This document shows positions 37,613-46,112 of a DNA stretch of 64,000 nt, in pieces. The stretch lies in assembly GCF_031181385.1 (NCBI RefSeq), contig NZ_JAPSKV010000003.1:248001-312000 (forward strand), read 5' to 3'. The notes beneath the pieces are model-generated. The model was not told the origin of the DNA. It searched no databases and saw only the letters and a program-made list of their open reading frames with translations. Within the stretch, counting starts at the first letter, position 1; each line of letters starts with the position of its first letter. The position numbers were made by a program, and so were the translations under genes. This DNA comes from Fredinandcohnia onubensis (GTDB taxonomy: Bacteria > Bacillota > Bacilli > Bacillales > Bacillaceae_L).

Positions 37613-39028
37613 ATGAAAAATTTGTTTCAACTGCTCCCTGCAATTCATGAGCTGCAAGCTTATCCAGACTTTGAAGAGTTTCAAAATAAATATGATGTGG
37701 ATAAGGAATATCTGACTAACATCTTGAGGGATGTCGTAAATAACGTTCGGAATGAAATCCTAAATGAGGATTGGAATGAAAAGGCTTCTTCAAAGGAAGA
37801 TATGGTTCGTTTTATATATCGAAAAAGCGAAGAGGAGCTAGAACACAGGTCGAAATACTACCTTACCAAAACAATCAATGCGACCGGGACGGTTTTACAT
37901 ACCAATTTAGGAAGGGCTCGACTTAGTGATGAAGCTATTCAGCATGTTGTAGAAATCGCGAAGAGCTATTCTAATTTAGAATATAACATGAAAGAGGGGA
38001 CTCGTGGCTCTCGACATTCGATTGTGGAGTCACTTCTGACGGAATTAACAGGTGCAGAGAGTGCGATGGTAGTAAACAATAATGCTGCAGCCGTTTTTTT
38101 AATATTACGGGCTTTAGCTGAGAATCAAGAAGTCATTGTTTCTCGGGGGCAATTAGTTGAGATTGGCGGTTCATTCCGGATATCAGCGATTATGGAGGAA
38201 AGCGGTGCAAAATTAGTTGAGGTGGGGACAACTAATAAAACACATCTTGAAGATTATGAGAATGCCATTACAGAAAGTACATCAATGGTACTTAAAGTAC
38301 ATACAAGTAATTTCAAAACAATTGGTTTTACAAAGACTGTTGGTATTTCAGAACTAGTCATATTAAAGGAGAAAAAAGAAAACCTTGTTATTTATGAAGA
38401 CCTAGGAAGTGGTGTTCTATATGATTTAAAAGGACACGGAATTGGGGATGAACCTGTTATAAAGGATGTTTTAGCACAAGGGGTTGACCTTGTATCCTTT
38501 AGTGGTGATAAGCTTCTTGGTGGACCACAGGCGGGTATTATTGCCGGGAAAAAAACATGGATAGACCAATTAAAGAAACATCAACTTGCTCGAGTGTTGC
38601 GAGTTGATAAATTGACATATGCAGCATTAGAAGCGACGTTATTTTCATATCTTAAAGGCAATTCCTCGACGATTCCTACAATTCGGGATATATTGGCTAC
38701 TGATGAAGAGATAAAAGAACGTTGTCAACAGTTTGTAGCTTGTTTAATCGAAAAAACGAATCATTATCAAATTGAACTAAGAAAAGATGGTTCGCCAATC
38801 GGGGGCGGAACAATGCCAGGAGTGGAAGTGCCAACCTTCGTGGTTTGTTTAAAACATCCTAAAAAAACAGCTGTTGAAATTGCAACATTGCTTCGTCAGC
38901 AATCACCACCAATTATTGTACGAATAAAAAATAACGAAATACTTATAGATTTTCGCACCATAGAACAAGATGAAATTGAAGGAATTGCAATAGCTTTTGC
39001 AAAAATTGATAAAAAGCCGCAGGATTAG
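37613..39028 (+). CDS. selA: L-seryl-tRNA(Sec) selenium transferase
   Basis: SelA is the PLP enzyme that turns seryl-tRNA(Sec) into selenocysteyl-tRNA(Sec). The 471-residue product is close to E. coli SelA (463) and has an N-terminal helical domain, then TINATGTVLHTNLGRA, EGTRGSRHSIVES, TGAESAMVVNNNAAAV, RGQLVEIGGSFR and the PLP-lysine motif SFSGDKLLGGPQAG (K300). GGAGGA precedes the ATG at 37613. It is transcribed alone; selB, selD and tRNA(Sec) are not in the window, and SelA is absent from B. subtilis. Confidence 0.93.
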   Translation: MKNLFQLLPAIHELQAYPDFEEFQNKYDVDKEYLTNILRDVVNNVRNEILNEDWNEKASSKEDMVRFIYRKSEEELEHRSKYYLTKTINATGTVLHTNLGRARLSDEAIQHVVEIAKSYSNLEYNMKEGTRGSRHSIVESLLTELTGAESAMVVNNNAAAVFLILRALAENQEVIVSRGQLVEIGGSFRISAIMEESGAKLVEVGTTNKTHLEDYENAITESTSMVLKVHTSNFKTIGFTKTVGISELVILKEKKENLVIYEDLGSGVLYDLKGHGIGDEPVIKDVLAQGVDLVSFSGDKLLGGPQAGIIAGKKTWIDQLKKHQLARVLRVDKLTYAALEATLFSYLKGNSSTIPTIRDILATDEEIKERCQQFVACLIEKTNHYQIELRKDGSPIGGGTMPGVEVPTFVVCLKHPKKTAVEIATLLRQQSPPIIVRIKNNEILIDFRTIEQDEIEGIAIAFAKIDKKPQD

Positions 39029-39040
39029 CGGCTTTTTATT
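39011..39040 (+). terminator. Terminator of selA, overlapping its stop codon
   Basis: AAAAAGCCGC and GCGGCTTTTT form a 10-bp stem that contains the last selA codons. Confidence 0.88.
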
Positions 39041-39052
39041 ATCCATGATTGA

Positions 39053-39196
39053 TTACATATCATGTCCTTGGTTATTTTTTTGTCTAGTGTGATTGCGGTT
39101 TTTTACTTTTTTTGAACCACTTAATGGTTGTGGTTGGCTTCCTGTACTTTGGCCGCCATTTGCTCTAATATCCTTAAATGTATTCTTTTCGCCCAT
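39053..39196 (-). CDS. sspP: Small acid-soluble spore protein P (CotL)
   Basis: The 47-residue product starts [15 protein letters not shown] and ends [24 protein letters not shown], nearly identical at the C-terminus to B. subtilis SspP. It is a minor spore protein made in the forespore. A GGGGGGA site precedes the ATG. In B. subtilis it is co-transcribed with sspO; here a plus-strand gene lies between them. Confidence 0.92.
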   Translation of the reverse strand: MGEKNTFKDIRANGGQSTGSQPQPLSGSKKVKNRNHTRQKNNQGHDM

Positions 39197-39325
39197 GTTT
39201 AATCCCCCCTTTATATGTATTAGGATAATGTTTTTCCACTTTTTTATGCGACCTAAGTTCTGAATGATTTTCTGGAAAAAAGGTAAGCTATAATTGCACG
39301 ATTACCTTAAGGGAGTTGAATAAAT

Positions 39326-39580
39326 ATGCCGTATCATAAGGATAAACAGCAAGCTTTTCAAGCAGCACAACAAGGAACAGAGGAAGCGAAAGATGTATAT
39401 GCAAATATCGTAAGCAATGATCCTGACTATGGTGCTCATTTAAAGCGATTGAAAAATGAAGTGAATGAAGCCTATCAACAAATTGAAAATGCATTAGAAG
39501 TGGCATCAGAGCATCAGAAAGCCCAACTTGAACAGTTTCAATCGGATTTACAGTCCATCATGAATGAAGTTAATGAATAA
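39326..39580 (+). CDS. Small conserved helical protein, unknown function
   Basis: The 84-residue product is hydrophilic and almost wholly helical (HKDKQQAFQAAQQGTEEAKD, then NEVNEAYQQIENALEV), with heptad-like spacing that suggests a short coiled coil. No cysteine, signal or membrane segment is present. AAGGGAG precedes the ATG. It is inserted in opposite orientation between sspP and sspO, and its setting among spore genes hints at, but does not prove, a sporulation role. I do not recognise the family with certainty. Confidence 0.8.
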   Translation: MPYHKDKQQAFQAAQQGTEEAKDVYANIVSNDPDYGAHLKRLKNEVNEAYQQIENALEVASEHQKAQLEQFQSDLQSIMNEVNE

Positions 39581-39582
39581 AA

Positions 39583-39606
39583 TAAGCCCGCGTGAAGCGG
39601 GCTCGC
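39583..39606. terminator. Hairpin between the 84-residue gene and sspO
   Basis: AGCCCGC pairs with GCGGGCT. The T-rich side faces the minus strand, so it best serves sspO. Confidence 0.7.
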
Positions 39607-39618
39607 CAAAATATATGA

Positions 39619-39768
39619 TTATTGATTTTTCTTTCGCTTCTTATTATTTTGTCGTTGTTCTGCCGTTAATGGCTCATTAGAAAATTCCTCATTATACCCC
39701 GCACCTATACCTTGGGCACTTGCGTCATTCATACCTGGTCGAACATGATTCGCTTTACGCTTCGACAT
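39619..39768 (-). CDS. sspO: Small acid-soluble spore protein O (CotK)
   Basis: The 49-residue product reads [19 protein letters not shown], then [16 protein letters not shown], closely matching B. subtilis SspO. It is a minor forespore protein. GGAGGTGAAAAG precedes the ATG. It diverges from citB, as in B. subtilis. Confidence 0.93.
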   Translation of the reverse strand: MSKRKANHVRPGMNDASAQGIGAGYNEEFSNEPLTAEQRQNNKKRKKNQ

Positions 39769-39824
39769 TCTTTTCACCTCCGACCTTATTTTATTCTTTT
39801 TTCACTAAATTATCCTACAAGTCG

Positions 39825-39863
39825 ATAAGAAAAACTTATAGAGCATTATAACAATCTTGTTAT
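39825..39863. promoter_or_regulatory. Two CcpC-type operators of citB
   Basis: ATAA-GAAAAAC-TTAT at 39825-39839 is an exact ATAA-N7-TTAT CcpC dyad. A second perfect inverted repeat, ATAACAA-TC-TTGTTAT, lies at 39848-39863 and overlaps the probable -35 (TTGTTA 39857-39862); a -10 TATATT follows at 39881-39886. CcpC represses citB in B. subtilis when citrate is low. Confidence 0.65.
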
Positions 39864-39987
39864 TTACTTATGTATATAGTTATATTAATATATGTATGCA
39901 GGGAAATTAAATGGGAGAGTTTATAATCTCTTGAATTTCGACAATCATTTAAAATTGCGTTATTATTTATACGAAGGGGGCATACAT

Positions 39988-42696
39988 ATGGCAAAGCATG
40001 ATGTATTTAATGCACGTTCTTCTTTTGAAGCAAACGGCAAAAAGTATAACTATTATAGCTTACAAGCACTAGAAGATGCGAAAATTGGTAACGTTTCAAA
40101 ATTGCCGTATTCCATTAAGGTTCTTTTAGAATCCGTATTACGTCAAGTTGATGGAAGAGTAATTACAAAAGAGCATGTTGAAAACTTAGCAAAATGGGGA
40201 ACTGATGAGTTACAAGAGGTTGATGTTCCATTTAAGCCTTCTCGTGTAATTCTTCAAGATTTTACTGGAGTACCAGCTGTAGTTGATTTAGCTTCACTTC
40301 GTAAAGCAATGGCTGACATGGGTGGAGACCCACAAAAAATCAACCCGGAAATTCCAGTTGATCTCGTTATTGACCACTCTGTACAAGTTGATAAAGCGGG
40401 TACACTTGATTCATTAAAGTTCAATATGGATCTAGAGTTTGAACGTAATGCAGAGCGTTATAAATTCTTAAGCTGGGCTCAAAAATCATTCGATAACTAC
40501 CGTGCTGTACCACCAGCAACTGGTATCGTTCACCAAGTTAACCTTGAATATTTAGCAAATGTTGTTCACGCTGTTGAAGGTGAAAACGGTGAATTCGAAA
40601 CATTCCCTGATACACTTGTTGGTACTGACTCTCATACTACAATGATTAACGGTATCGGTGTACTTGGATGGGGTGTTGGAGGAATTGAAGCAGAAGCAGG
40701 AATGCTTGGTCAACCTTCATATTTCCCAGTACCAGAAGTTATCGGTGTGAAATTAGTAGGTACATTACCAAACGGTACAACAGCTACTGACTTAGCGCTT
40801 AAAGTAACTCAAGTATTACGTCAAAAGGGCGTAGTAGGTAAATTTGTTGAATTCTTCGGTCCTGGAGTTTCTCAACTTCCACTTGCAGACCGTGCAACGA
40901 TTTCTAACATGGCTCCAGAATACGGTGCTACATGTGGATTCTTCCCAGTAGATGACGAAGCTTTAGAATACCTACGTCTAACTGGCCGTGACGAAGAGCA
41001 AGTTAAAGTTGTAGAAGAATACAGTAAAGCTAACGGCTTATTCTATACAGCAGATGCTGAAGATCCAACTTTCACAGATGTTGTTGAAATTAATCTTTCT
41101 GAAATTGAAGCGAATCTTTCTGGTCCAAAGCGTCCACAAGATTTAATTCCACTTTCAAAAATGAAAGAAGCTTACCAAACAGCATTAACAGCAACGGGTA
41201 ACCAAGGATACGGTTTAACACCTGAAGAAATCAATAAGGAAATTACCGTAAAATTCAACGATGGCGAAGAAGTACAAATGAAGACTGGTGACATTGCAAT
41301 CGCTGCAATCACAAGTTGTACAAATACTTCAAACCCATACGTAATGTTAGGTGCTGGTCTTGTTGCGAAGAAAGCAGTTGAAAAAGGCCTAGAAGTACCT
41401 AAATATGTAAAGACATCTTTAGCACCTGGTTCTAAAGTTGTTACTGGCTATTTAGAAGATTCAGGATTACTTTCATACCTCGAAAAGCTTGGGTTTAGCA
41501 CTGTTGGATATGGCTGTACTACATGTATTGGTAACTCAGGTCCATTAGCTCCTGAAATTGAAAAAGCAGTAGCCGAAAATGACTTAGTAATCACATCTGT
41601 TCTTTCTGGTAACCGTAACTTTGAAGGACGTATCCATCCACTAGTAAAAGGTAACTACCTTGCATCACCACCACTTGTAGTGGCATATGCACTAGCTGGA
41701 ACTGTTGATATCGATCTTGAAAAAGAACCAATCGGTAAAGACAAAGACGGTAACGATGTATTCTTTAATGACATCTGGCCTACTGCGGAAGAAGTTAAGG
41801 CAGAAGTTAAAAAGACTGTTACTCCTGAGCTATTCAGAAAAGAATATGAGCGTGTATTTGATGATAATGAGCGTTGGAATGCAATTGAAAGTACTGACGA
41901 AGCACTTTATGTGTGGGATGAAGATTCAACATACATTCAAAACCCACCATTCTTCGAAGGTTTATCTAAAGAACCTGGTGAAGTTAAACCATTAAGTGGA
42001 TTACGTGTAGTTGGTAAATTCGGTGATTCCGTAACAACTGACCACATTTCACCAGCAGGTTCAATTGGTAAAGATACACCAGCAGGTAAATACCTACAAG
42101 AAAAAGGTGTTACACCTCGTGACTTTAACTCTTATGGATCACGTCGTGGTAACGACCGTGTTATGACAAGAGGAACTTTCGCGAATATCCGTATTCGTAA
42201 CCAAATCGCTCCTGGTACAGAAGGTGGATGGACTACTCACTGGCCAACAGGCGAAGTTATGTCTATCTATGATGCATGTATGAAATACAAGGAAGATGGT
42301 ACTGGCTTAGTTGTTATCGCTGGTAACGACTATGGAATGGGATCTTCTCGTGACTGGGCTGCGAAAGGTACTAACCTTCTTGGCATTAAGACAGTTATTG
42401 CTGAAAGCTTCGAACGTATTCATCGCAGTAACCTTGTATTAATGGGTGTACTACCACTACAATTCAAACAAGGTGAGAATGCTGAAACTCTTGGCTTAAC
42501 TGGAAAAGAAACAATCGAAGTTCAAATTGATGAAAATGTAAGACCACGTGACTATGTAAAAGTAACAGCTACAGACGAAGAAGGAAACAAGAAAGAATTT
42601 GAAGTACTTGTTCGTTTCGATAGTGAAGTTGAAATTGATTACTACCGTCACGGTGGCATCCTTCAAATGGTACTTCGTGAAAAAATGAAGGGTTAA
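39988..42696 (+). CDS. citB: Aconitate hydratase
   Basis: Aconitase converts citrate to isocitrate in the TCA cycle and, when it loses its Fe-S cluster, can bind RNA. The 902-residue product has the cluster cysteines in SCTNTSNP and [12 protein letters not shown], and the swivel-domain motif [24 protein letters not shown] lies before the ATG at 39988; upstream in-frame ATGs lie within the operator region. Codon choice is strongly biased, as for a highly expressed gene. Confidence 0.98.
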   Translation: MAKHDVFNARSSFEANGKKYNYYSLQALEDAKIGNVSKLPYSIKVLLESVLRQVDGRVITKEHVENLAKWGTDELQEVDVPFKPSRVILQDFTGVPAVVDLASLRKAMADMGGDPQKINPEIPVDLVIDHSVQVDKAGTLDSLKFNMDLEFERNAERYKFLSWAQKSFDNYRAVPPATGIVHQVNLEYLANVVHAVEGENGEFETFPDTLVGTDSHTTMINGIGVLGWGVGGIEAEAGMLGQPSYFPVPEVIGVKLVGTLPNGTTATDLALKVTQVLRQKGVVGKFVEFFGPGVSQLPLADRATISNMAPEYGATCGFFPVDDEALEYLRLTGRDEEQVKVVEEYSKANGLFYTADAEDPTFTDVVEINLSEIEANLSGPKRPQDLIPLSKMKEAYQTALTATGNQGYGLTPEEINKEITVKFNDGEEVQMKTGDIAIAAITSCTNTSNPYVMLGAGLVAKKAVEKGLEVPKYVKTSLAPGSKVVTGYLEDSGLLSYLEKLGFSTVGYGCTTCIGNSGPLAPEIEKAVAENDLVITSVLSGNRNFEGRIHPLVKGNYLASPPLVVAYALAGTVDIDLEKEPIGKDKDGNDVFFNDIWPTAEEVKAEVKKTVTPELFRKEYERVFDDNERWNAIESTDEALYVWDEDSTYIQNPPFFEGLSKEPGEVKPLSGLRVVGKFGDSVTTDHISPAGSIGKDTPAGKYLQEKGVTPRDFNSYGSRRGNDRVMTRGTFANIRIRNQIAPGTEGGWTTHWPTGEVMSIYDACMKYKEDGTGLVVIAGNDYGMGSSRDWAAKGTNLLGIKTVIAESFERIHRSNLVLMGVLPLQFKQGENAETLGLTGKETIEVQIDENVRPRDYVKVTATDEEGNKKEFEVLVRFDSEVEIDYYRHGGILQMVLREKMKG

Positions 42697-42711
42697 TAAC
42701 CTCTTCTATCT

Positions 42712-42748
42712 AAGGCAGTTTTGTGGATTTCACAAAACTGTCTTTTAA
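42712..42748 (+). terminator. Terminator of citB
   Basis: AAGGCAGTTTTGTG pairs with CACAAAACTGTCTT, then T. Confidence 0.9.
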
Positions 42749-42831
42749 TATTGTCATTTTACTTGATTAAATTGTTATAATGATAATAGGGAAAACCTTT
42801 GATATTGCTTATTTTTTTACGGAGGATTCAA

Positions 42832-43356
42832 ATGGTTAAAAAAATTATTATTCCACTTATTCTTATTGGCCTTATAGGATATGCTGTTTTTGATTTTCTA
42901 GAAGATAAAAAAAGAGGGGTAACCGGTATTGAAATTGGCAATATGGCCCCAGATTTTGAACTTCAACTATTAAATGATGAAACTGAAACAATTCGTTTAT
43001 CGGATTTAAAGGGCAAGAAAGTTGTTGTAAACTTTTGGGCATCATGGTGTAAACCATGTCGTGAGGAAATGCCTGAGATTCAAGAGTTTTATGAAACGAA
43101 AAGTGATGACATTGAAGTGCTTGCAATCAACATGACAGCTTCTGAAGTAAAGGCAGAAAACGCACATGAATTTGTTGAAGGAAAAGGTTATACATTTCCA
43201 CTCTTAGTTGATCCAAAAAATCAAGCAAGTAGTGATTATAAGGTATTAGGATTACCTGAAACTTTTTTCATTAACTCCGATGGAACGATTAATGATTTCA
43301 TTAAAGGACAGATGGACCTAGAAATGTTGGAAGCTAAAGTAGAAAAATTAAAGTGA
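42832..43356 (+). CDS. yneN: Membrane-anchored thiol-disulfide oxidoreductase YneN (TlpA/ResA type)
   Basis: The 174-residue product has an N-terminal membrane anchor (about 4-22) and an extracytoplasmic thioredoxin domain with the WASWCKPCREEMP active site and the LPETFFI cis-proline loop. Such proteins reduce cytochrome c apoproteins or other exported thiol proteins, and electrons could come from CcdA encoded at 33.5 kb. The ATG at 42832 follows GGAGG. Specific targets of YneN are unknown. Confidence 0.92.
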   Translation: MVKKIIIPLILIGLIGYAVFDFLEDKKRGVTGIEIGNMAPDFELQLLNDETETIRLSDLKGKKVVVNFWASWCKPCREEMPEIQEFYETKSDDIEVLAINMTASEVKAENAHEFVEGKGYTFPLLVDPKNQASSDYKVLGLPETFFINSDGTINDFIKGQMDLEMLEAKVEKLK

Positions 43357-43361
43357 AAATG

Positions 43362-43392
43362 AGAACCAACTCGATTTGGTTCTTTTTTTTTA
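43362..43392 (+). terminator. Terminator of yneN
   Basis: AGAACCAA pairs with TTGGTTCT, followed by nine T. Confidence 0.9.
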
Positions 43393-43514
43393 TGTCTATT
43401 TTAGTAAAAATGCACTTTTTTAATTTTTAAATAAATTTTCGAAAATTTGTAATAATTTAATCGTTTTTTGGAGATTATTACTATTACAATAGTAGATAGA
43501 GGAAGGTGAGAATA

Positions 43515-43646
43515 TTGAGAAAAGTAAGAAAGGTTTCATTTGCAGATTTGGTTAATGAAAACAAACAGCAATTATTAAAAGACCAAGAAGCAATGGAGCG
43601 CATTGAGGCGAGACTTGAGCAAAAAAGATTAGAAAAAGCTGAGTAA
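43515..43646 (+). CDS. FbpB family small basic protein
   Basis: The 43-residue product, MRKVRKVSFADLVNENKQQLL followed by MERIEARLEQKRLEKAE, matches the FbpB family, named for a Fur-regulated B. subtilis protein thought to help an sRNA repress iron-rich enzymes such as aconitase. The TTG at 43515 follows GGAAGGTGAG. No clear Fur box was found upstream, so iron control is unproven. Its closeness to citB, a target of that system in B. subtilis, is noteworthy but may be chance. Confidence 0.75.
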   Translation: MRKVRKVSFADLVNENKQQLLKDQEAMERIEARLEQKRLEKAE

Positions 43647-43746
43647 ATTTCCCATCAAATCTTTTATTTGGATAGAGTATCCCCTCTTCTTTTTACATGA
43701 GAAAGCCCTTTCCGGGTGATAATGTAAAGGAGGAGGGGTAAATTAA

Positions 43747-43884
43747 ATGCCGAAAAATTATCATAACCAATTTAAAAATAACCAAACTGGTACACAACCA
43801 CGTGGATTTGGTGGAAATAAAGGGAAAAAAATGCAAGATAAATCTGGGCAGCATGCTCAAGTTATGCAAACTAAAGGTGAATAA
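43747..43884 (+). CDS. sspN: Small acid-soluble spore protein N
   Basis: The 45-residue product ends NKGKKMQDKSGQHAQVMQTKGE, the diagnostic C-terminus of SspN. AAAGGAGGAGGGG precedes the ATG. sspN and tlp form one operon in B. subtilis; here a terminator lies between them, though readthrough is possible. Confidence 0.92.
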   Translation: MPKNYHNQFKNNQTGTQPRGFGGNKGKKMQDKSGQHAQVMQTKGE

Positions 43885-43910
43885 TGCTACCATCAGCACA
43901 CACACGAGGT

Positions 43911-43948
43911 AAAAGGACGTTTTCAAAAACGTCCTTTTATTTTTTTTC
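43911..43948 (+). terminator. Terminator of sspN
   Basis: AAAAGGACGTTT pairs with AAACGTCCTTTT and a T run follows. Confidence 0.92.
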
Positions 43949-43984
43949 CAGAAATAAAATGATCATAACTGAAGCAAAATAGAG

Positions 43985-44001
43985 ATGTATTACTAATACA
44001 T
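43985..44001. promoter_or_regulatory. 17-bp palindrome in front of the tlp ribosome site
   Basis: ATGTATTA-C-TAATACAT is a perfect 8-bp inverted repeat directly before AGGAGGAAT. It could be an operator or a small mRNA hairpin. Confidence 0.4.
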
Positions 44002-44014
44002 AGGAGGAATAAAT

Positions 44015-44248
44015 ATGACGCACAACAAAGCTAAACCAGATGATCGAAGTGATAATGTAGAAAGACTACAAGACATGGTCCAAAACACGATTGAGAATAT
44101 CGAGGAGTCACATGATGCAATGCAATTCTCAAATGAAGAAGAGCGCCAGAGAATCCAGGCAAAGAATGAACGCCGTGAAGAATCAATAGCTGCAATGCGC
44201 GAAGAAATAAAGGACGAAGCTGCCGCTCGCGAAAATGGTTATAAGTAA
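44015..44248 (+). CDS. tlp: Small acid-soluble thioredoxin-like spore protein Tlp
   Basis: The 77-residue product begins KPDDRSDNVERLQDMVQNTIENI and ends EAAARENGYK, as in B. subtilis Tlp, a forespore protein that helps outgrowth. The thioredoxin-like name is historical and no CxxC is present. TAGGAGGAAT precedes the ATG. Confidence 0.95.
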   Translation: MTHNKAKPDDRSDNVERLQDMVQNTIENIEESHDAMQFSNEEERQRIQAKNERREESIAAMREEIKDEAAARENGYK

Positions 44249-44254
44249 AACTTG

Positions 44255-44288
44255 TAGAGTATGCCTTATATGGCATACTCTATTTTTG
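44255..44288 (+). terminator. Terminator of tlp
   Basis: TAGAGTATGCC pairs with GGCATACTCTA and T follows. Confidence 0.9.
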
Positions 44289-44376
44289 TATCGAGTGAAA
44301 TCATTTTTAGGGCTTTTCCAACTTATGTTACTATATATGTAAAGCGTCTTTAGAACACAATAGGGAGAGGTTAGAA

Positions 44377-44802
44377 TTGCTCATTTCAAAAAAAGAAGTC
44401 GAAGTACGTTATGCAGAAACAGACCAAATGGGTGTTGTTTATCATGCCAATTATTTAGTTTGGATGGAACTTGGTAGAACCCAGTTAATTAAGGATTTAG
44501 GTTTTAGCTATGCAGCAATGGAGAGCGATGGCATTATTTCTCCTGTGATTGATCTACAGGTTTCCTACAAAAAACCATTACGATATGGTGAAACAGCTTT
44601 AGTGAAGACGTGGATTGAGCATTATGACGGTCTAAGAGTCATATACGGCTATGAAATTGTACGCCCAGATGAAGAAGTTTCCGTAAATGCGACATCTTCA
44701 CATGTTTGTGTGAAAAAAGATTCATTTCGTCCAATTTCGATTAGAAAACATTACCCAGAATGGCATAAGGCATATGAAGATGCAAAAAAGAAAGTTGAAT
44801 AG
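44377..44802 (+). CDS. yneP: Acyl-CoA thioesterase YneP (YbgC/4HBT family)
   Basis: The 141-residue product is a single hot-dog domain with the 4HBT/YbgC motif VRYAETDQMGVVYHANYLVWMELGR, whose aspartate (in AETDQMG) is the usual catalytic residue. These enzymes hydrolyse acyl-CoA or acyl-ACP; the chain preferred here is unknown. The TTG at 44377 follows GGGAGAGG and no ATG fits. Order with tlp matches B. subtilis. Confidence 0.9.
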   Translation: MLISKKEVEVRYAETDQMGVVYHANYLVWMELGRTQLIKDLGFSYAAMESDGIISPVIDLQVSYKKPLRYGETALVKTWIEHYDGLRVIYGYEIVRPDEEVSVNATSSHVCVKKDSFRPISIRKHYPEWHKAYEDAKKKVE

Positions 44803-44836
44803 AAAAAACAAGGCATTTGAGTGCCTTGTTTTTTTA
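44803..44836. terminator. Bidirectional terminator between yneP and the CapA-like gene
   Basis: AAAAAACAAGGCA pairs with TGCCTTGTTTTTT, T runs on both sides. Confidence 0.92.
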
Positions 44837-44837
44837 G

Positions 44838-46025
44838 TTACTGTTCTTGGTTAAGCCATTGATTCATATGGTGGGTCATTTCATCGTATTTACTTGAAGC
44901 ATTACTTAATCCGACGGTGCCAGCATTTTCCAGAGGTACAACCTTAAAGTTTTTGTTATGACTGTTTGATACAAATGTTGGTGTAAATTTTGGGTTTTGA
45001 ATACGAATGATGGATACATCTTTTGATTTTACTTCTTTTATAATTTCAACTTTTAAAACCCCACCTATATCCTTATAATCCCACATCTGTCCAGATAAGA
45101 AATTACCTAATGAGTATATAACGAATGTTTGATTTCCATCCTTACCCGTTAACCAATCCATCGGCTGTAAGACGTGAGGATGGTGACCAATAATGAGGTC
45201 AACACCTTCATCTGCAAGTTGTTGTGCTAATTGTTTTTGATGGTCATTAGGAAGTAATTGATACTCATTTCCCCAATGCATACTTACTGATACGACATCA
45301 GCAATCTCTTTTGCTGCTTTAATATCTTTTTTTATGAGGTTCATGTCAATTAAGTTAACAAGGTGATCTTTTCCCTTAGGGACAGGTATGCCATTTGTCC
45401 CATAAGTGTAGGAAAGAAATGCAATGTTAATTCCATTTTGATTTAATACCCTAATTCTACTTTTATCTTCAGGACTCTGGTACCCTCCTGTATATTCCAT
45501 TCCGATTTTGTTTAAGTAATTTGTAGCACTAATAATCGCCTTTTCACCGCGGTCTAGGGTATGGTTATTCGCAATAGAAACAATGTCTACACCAGCATCC
45601 TTAAATGCATCAGCAACCTCATAGGGACTGTTAAAACTCGGATAAGTAGATAATCCAATTTCTGTTCCACCAACAATTGTTTCTTGATTGGCAATCGTGA
45701 TGTCTGCGTTTTCAAGTAAGTCCTTCACATTTGCAATCATTGGCTTAAAATCATACCCATTGTCAGTTTTTGCATCATTAAATACGGTAGAATGAATTAA
45801 AATATCTCCGATAGCCGCTAGTGTCATTGATGTTGTAAACGGTTTGAAATTTTGCTCAGTCTTTTTGAATTCATGATTATGAGCAATGTAGGCCTCTGTT
45901 TTTGTATTTGCTTTCACATTATTTAGAGAGAAATAAATGCCCAATGGGATAAGTAATAGAATCATTGTACTAATGAGATATTTTGTACTAAATAATGCCC
46001 TTTTTTTCCTTCTGCTTCGTCTCAT
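44838..46025 (-). CDS. CapA family protein (poly-gamma-glutamate synthesis type)
   Basis: The 395-residue product has a basic N-terminus (RRSRRKKR), a membrane anchor (about 13-33) and an extracytoplasmic CapA-type metallophosphatase-like domain with AIGDILIHSTVF, ANQETIVGGTE, ANNHTLDRGEKA and HWGNEYQLLP...GHHPHVLQP. CapA helps polyglutamate synthesis or attachment in the pgs/cap system, but no capBC genes are nearby, so it may act elsewhere. GGTGAGGAG precedes the ATG. It takes the place of yneQ and yneR of B. subtilis. Confidence 0.88.
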   Translation of the reverse strand: MRRSRRKKRALFSTKYLISTMILLLIPLGIYFSLNNVKANTKTEAYIAHNHEFKKTEQNFKPFTTSMTLAAIGDILIHSTVFNDAKTDNGYDFKPMIANVKDLLENADITIANQETIVGGTEIGLSTYPSFNSPYEVADAFKDAGVDIVSIANNHTLDRGEKAIISATNYLNKIGMEYTGGYQSPEDKSRIRVLNQNGINIAFLSYTYGTNGIPVPKGKDHLVNLIDMNLIKKDIKAAKEIADVVSVSMHWGNEYQLLPNDHQKQLAQQLADEGVDLIIGHHPHVLQPMDWLTGKDGNQTFVIYSLGNFLSGQMWDYKDIGGVLKVEIIKEVKSKDVSIIRIQNPKFTPTFVSNSHNKNFKVVPLENAGTVGLSNASSKYDEMTHHMNQWLNQEQ

Positions 46026-46112
46026 ATTACATTGCTCCTCACCAGAGTATGATAATTCTACTATAATACAAAACTATGAAAAAATGATAGAAATTTATCG
46101 AATATTGTCAAT

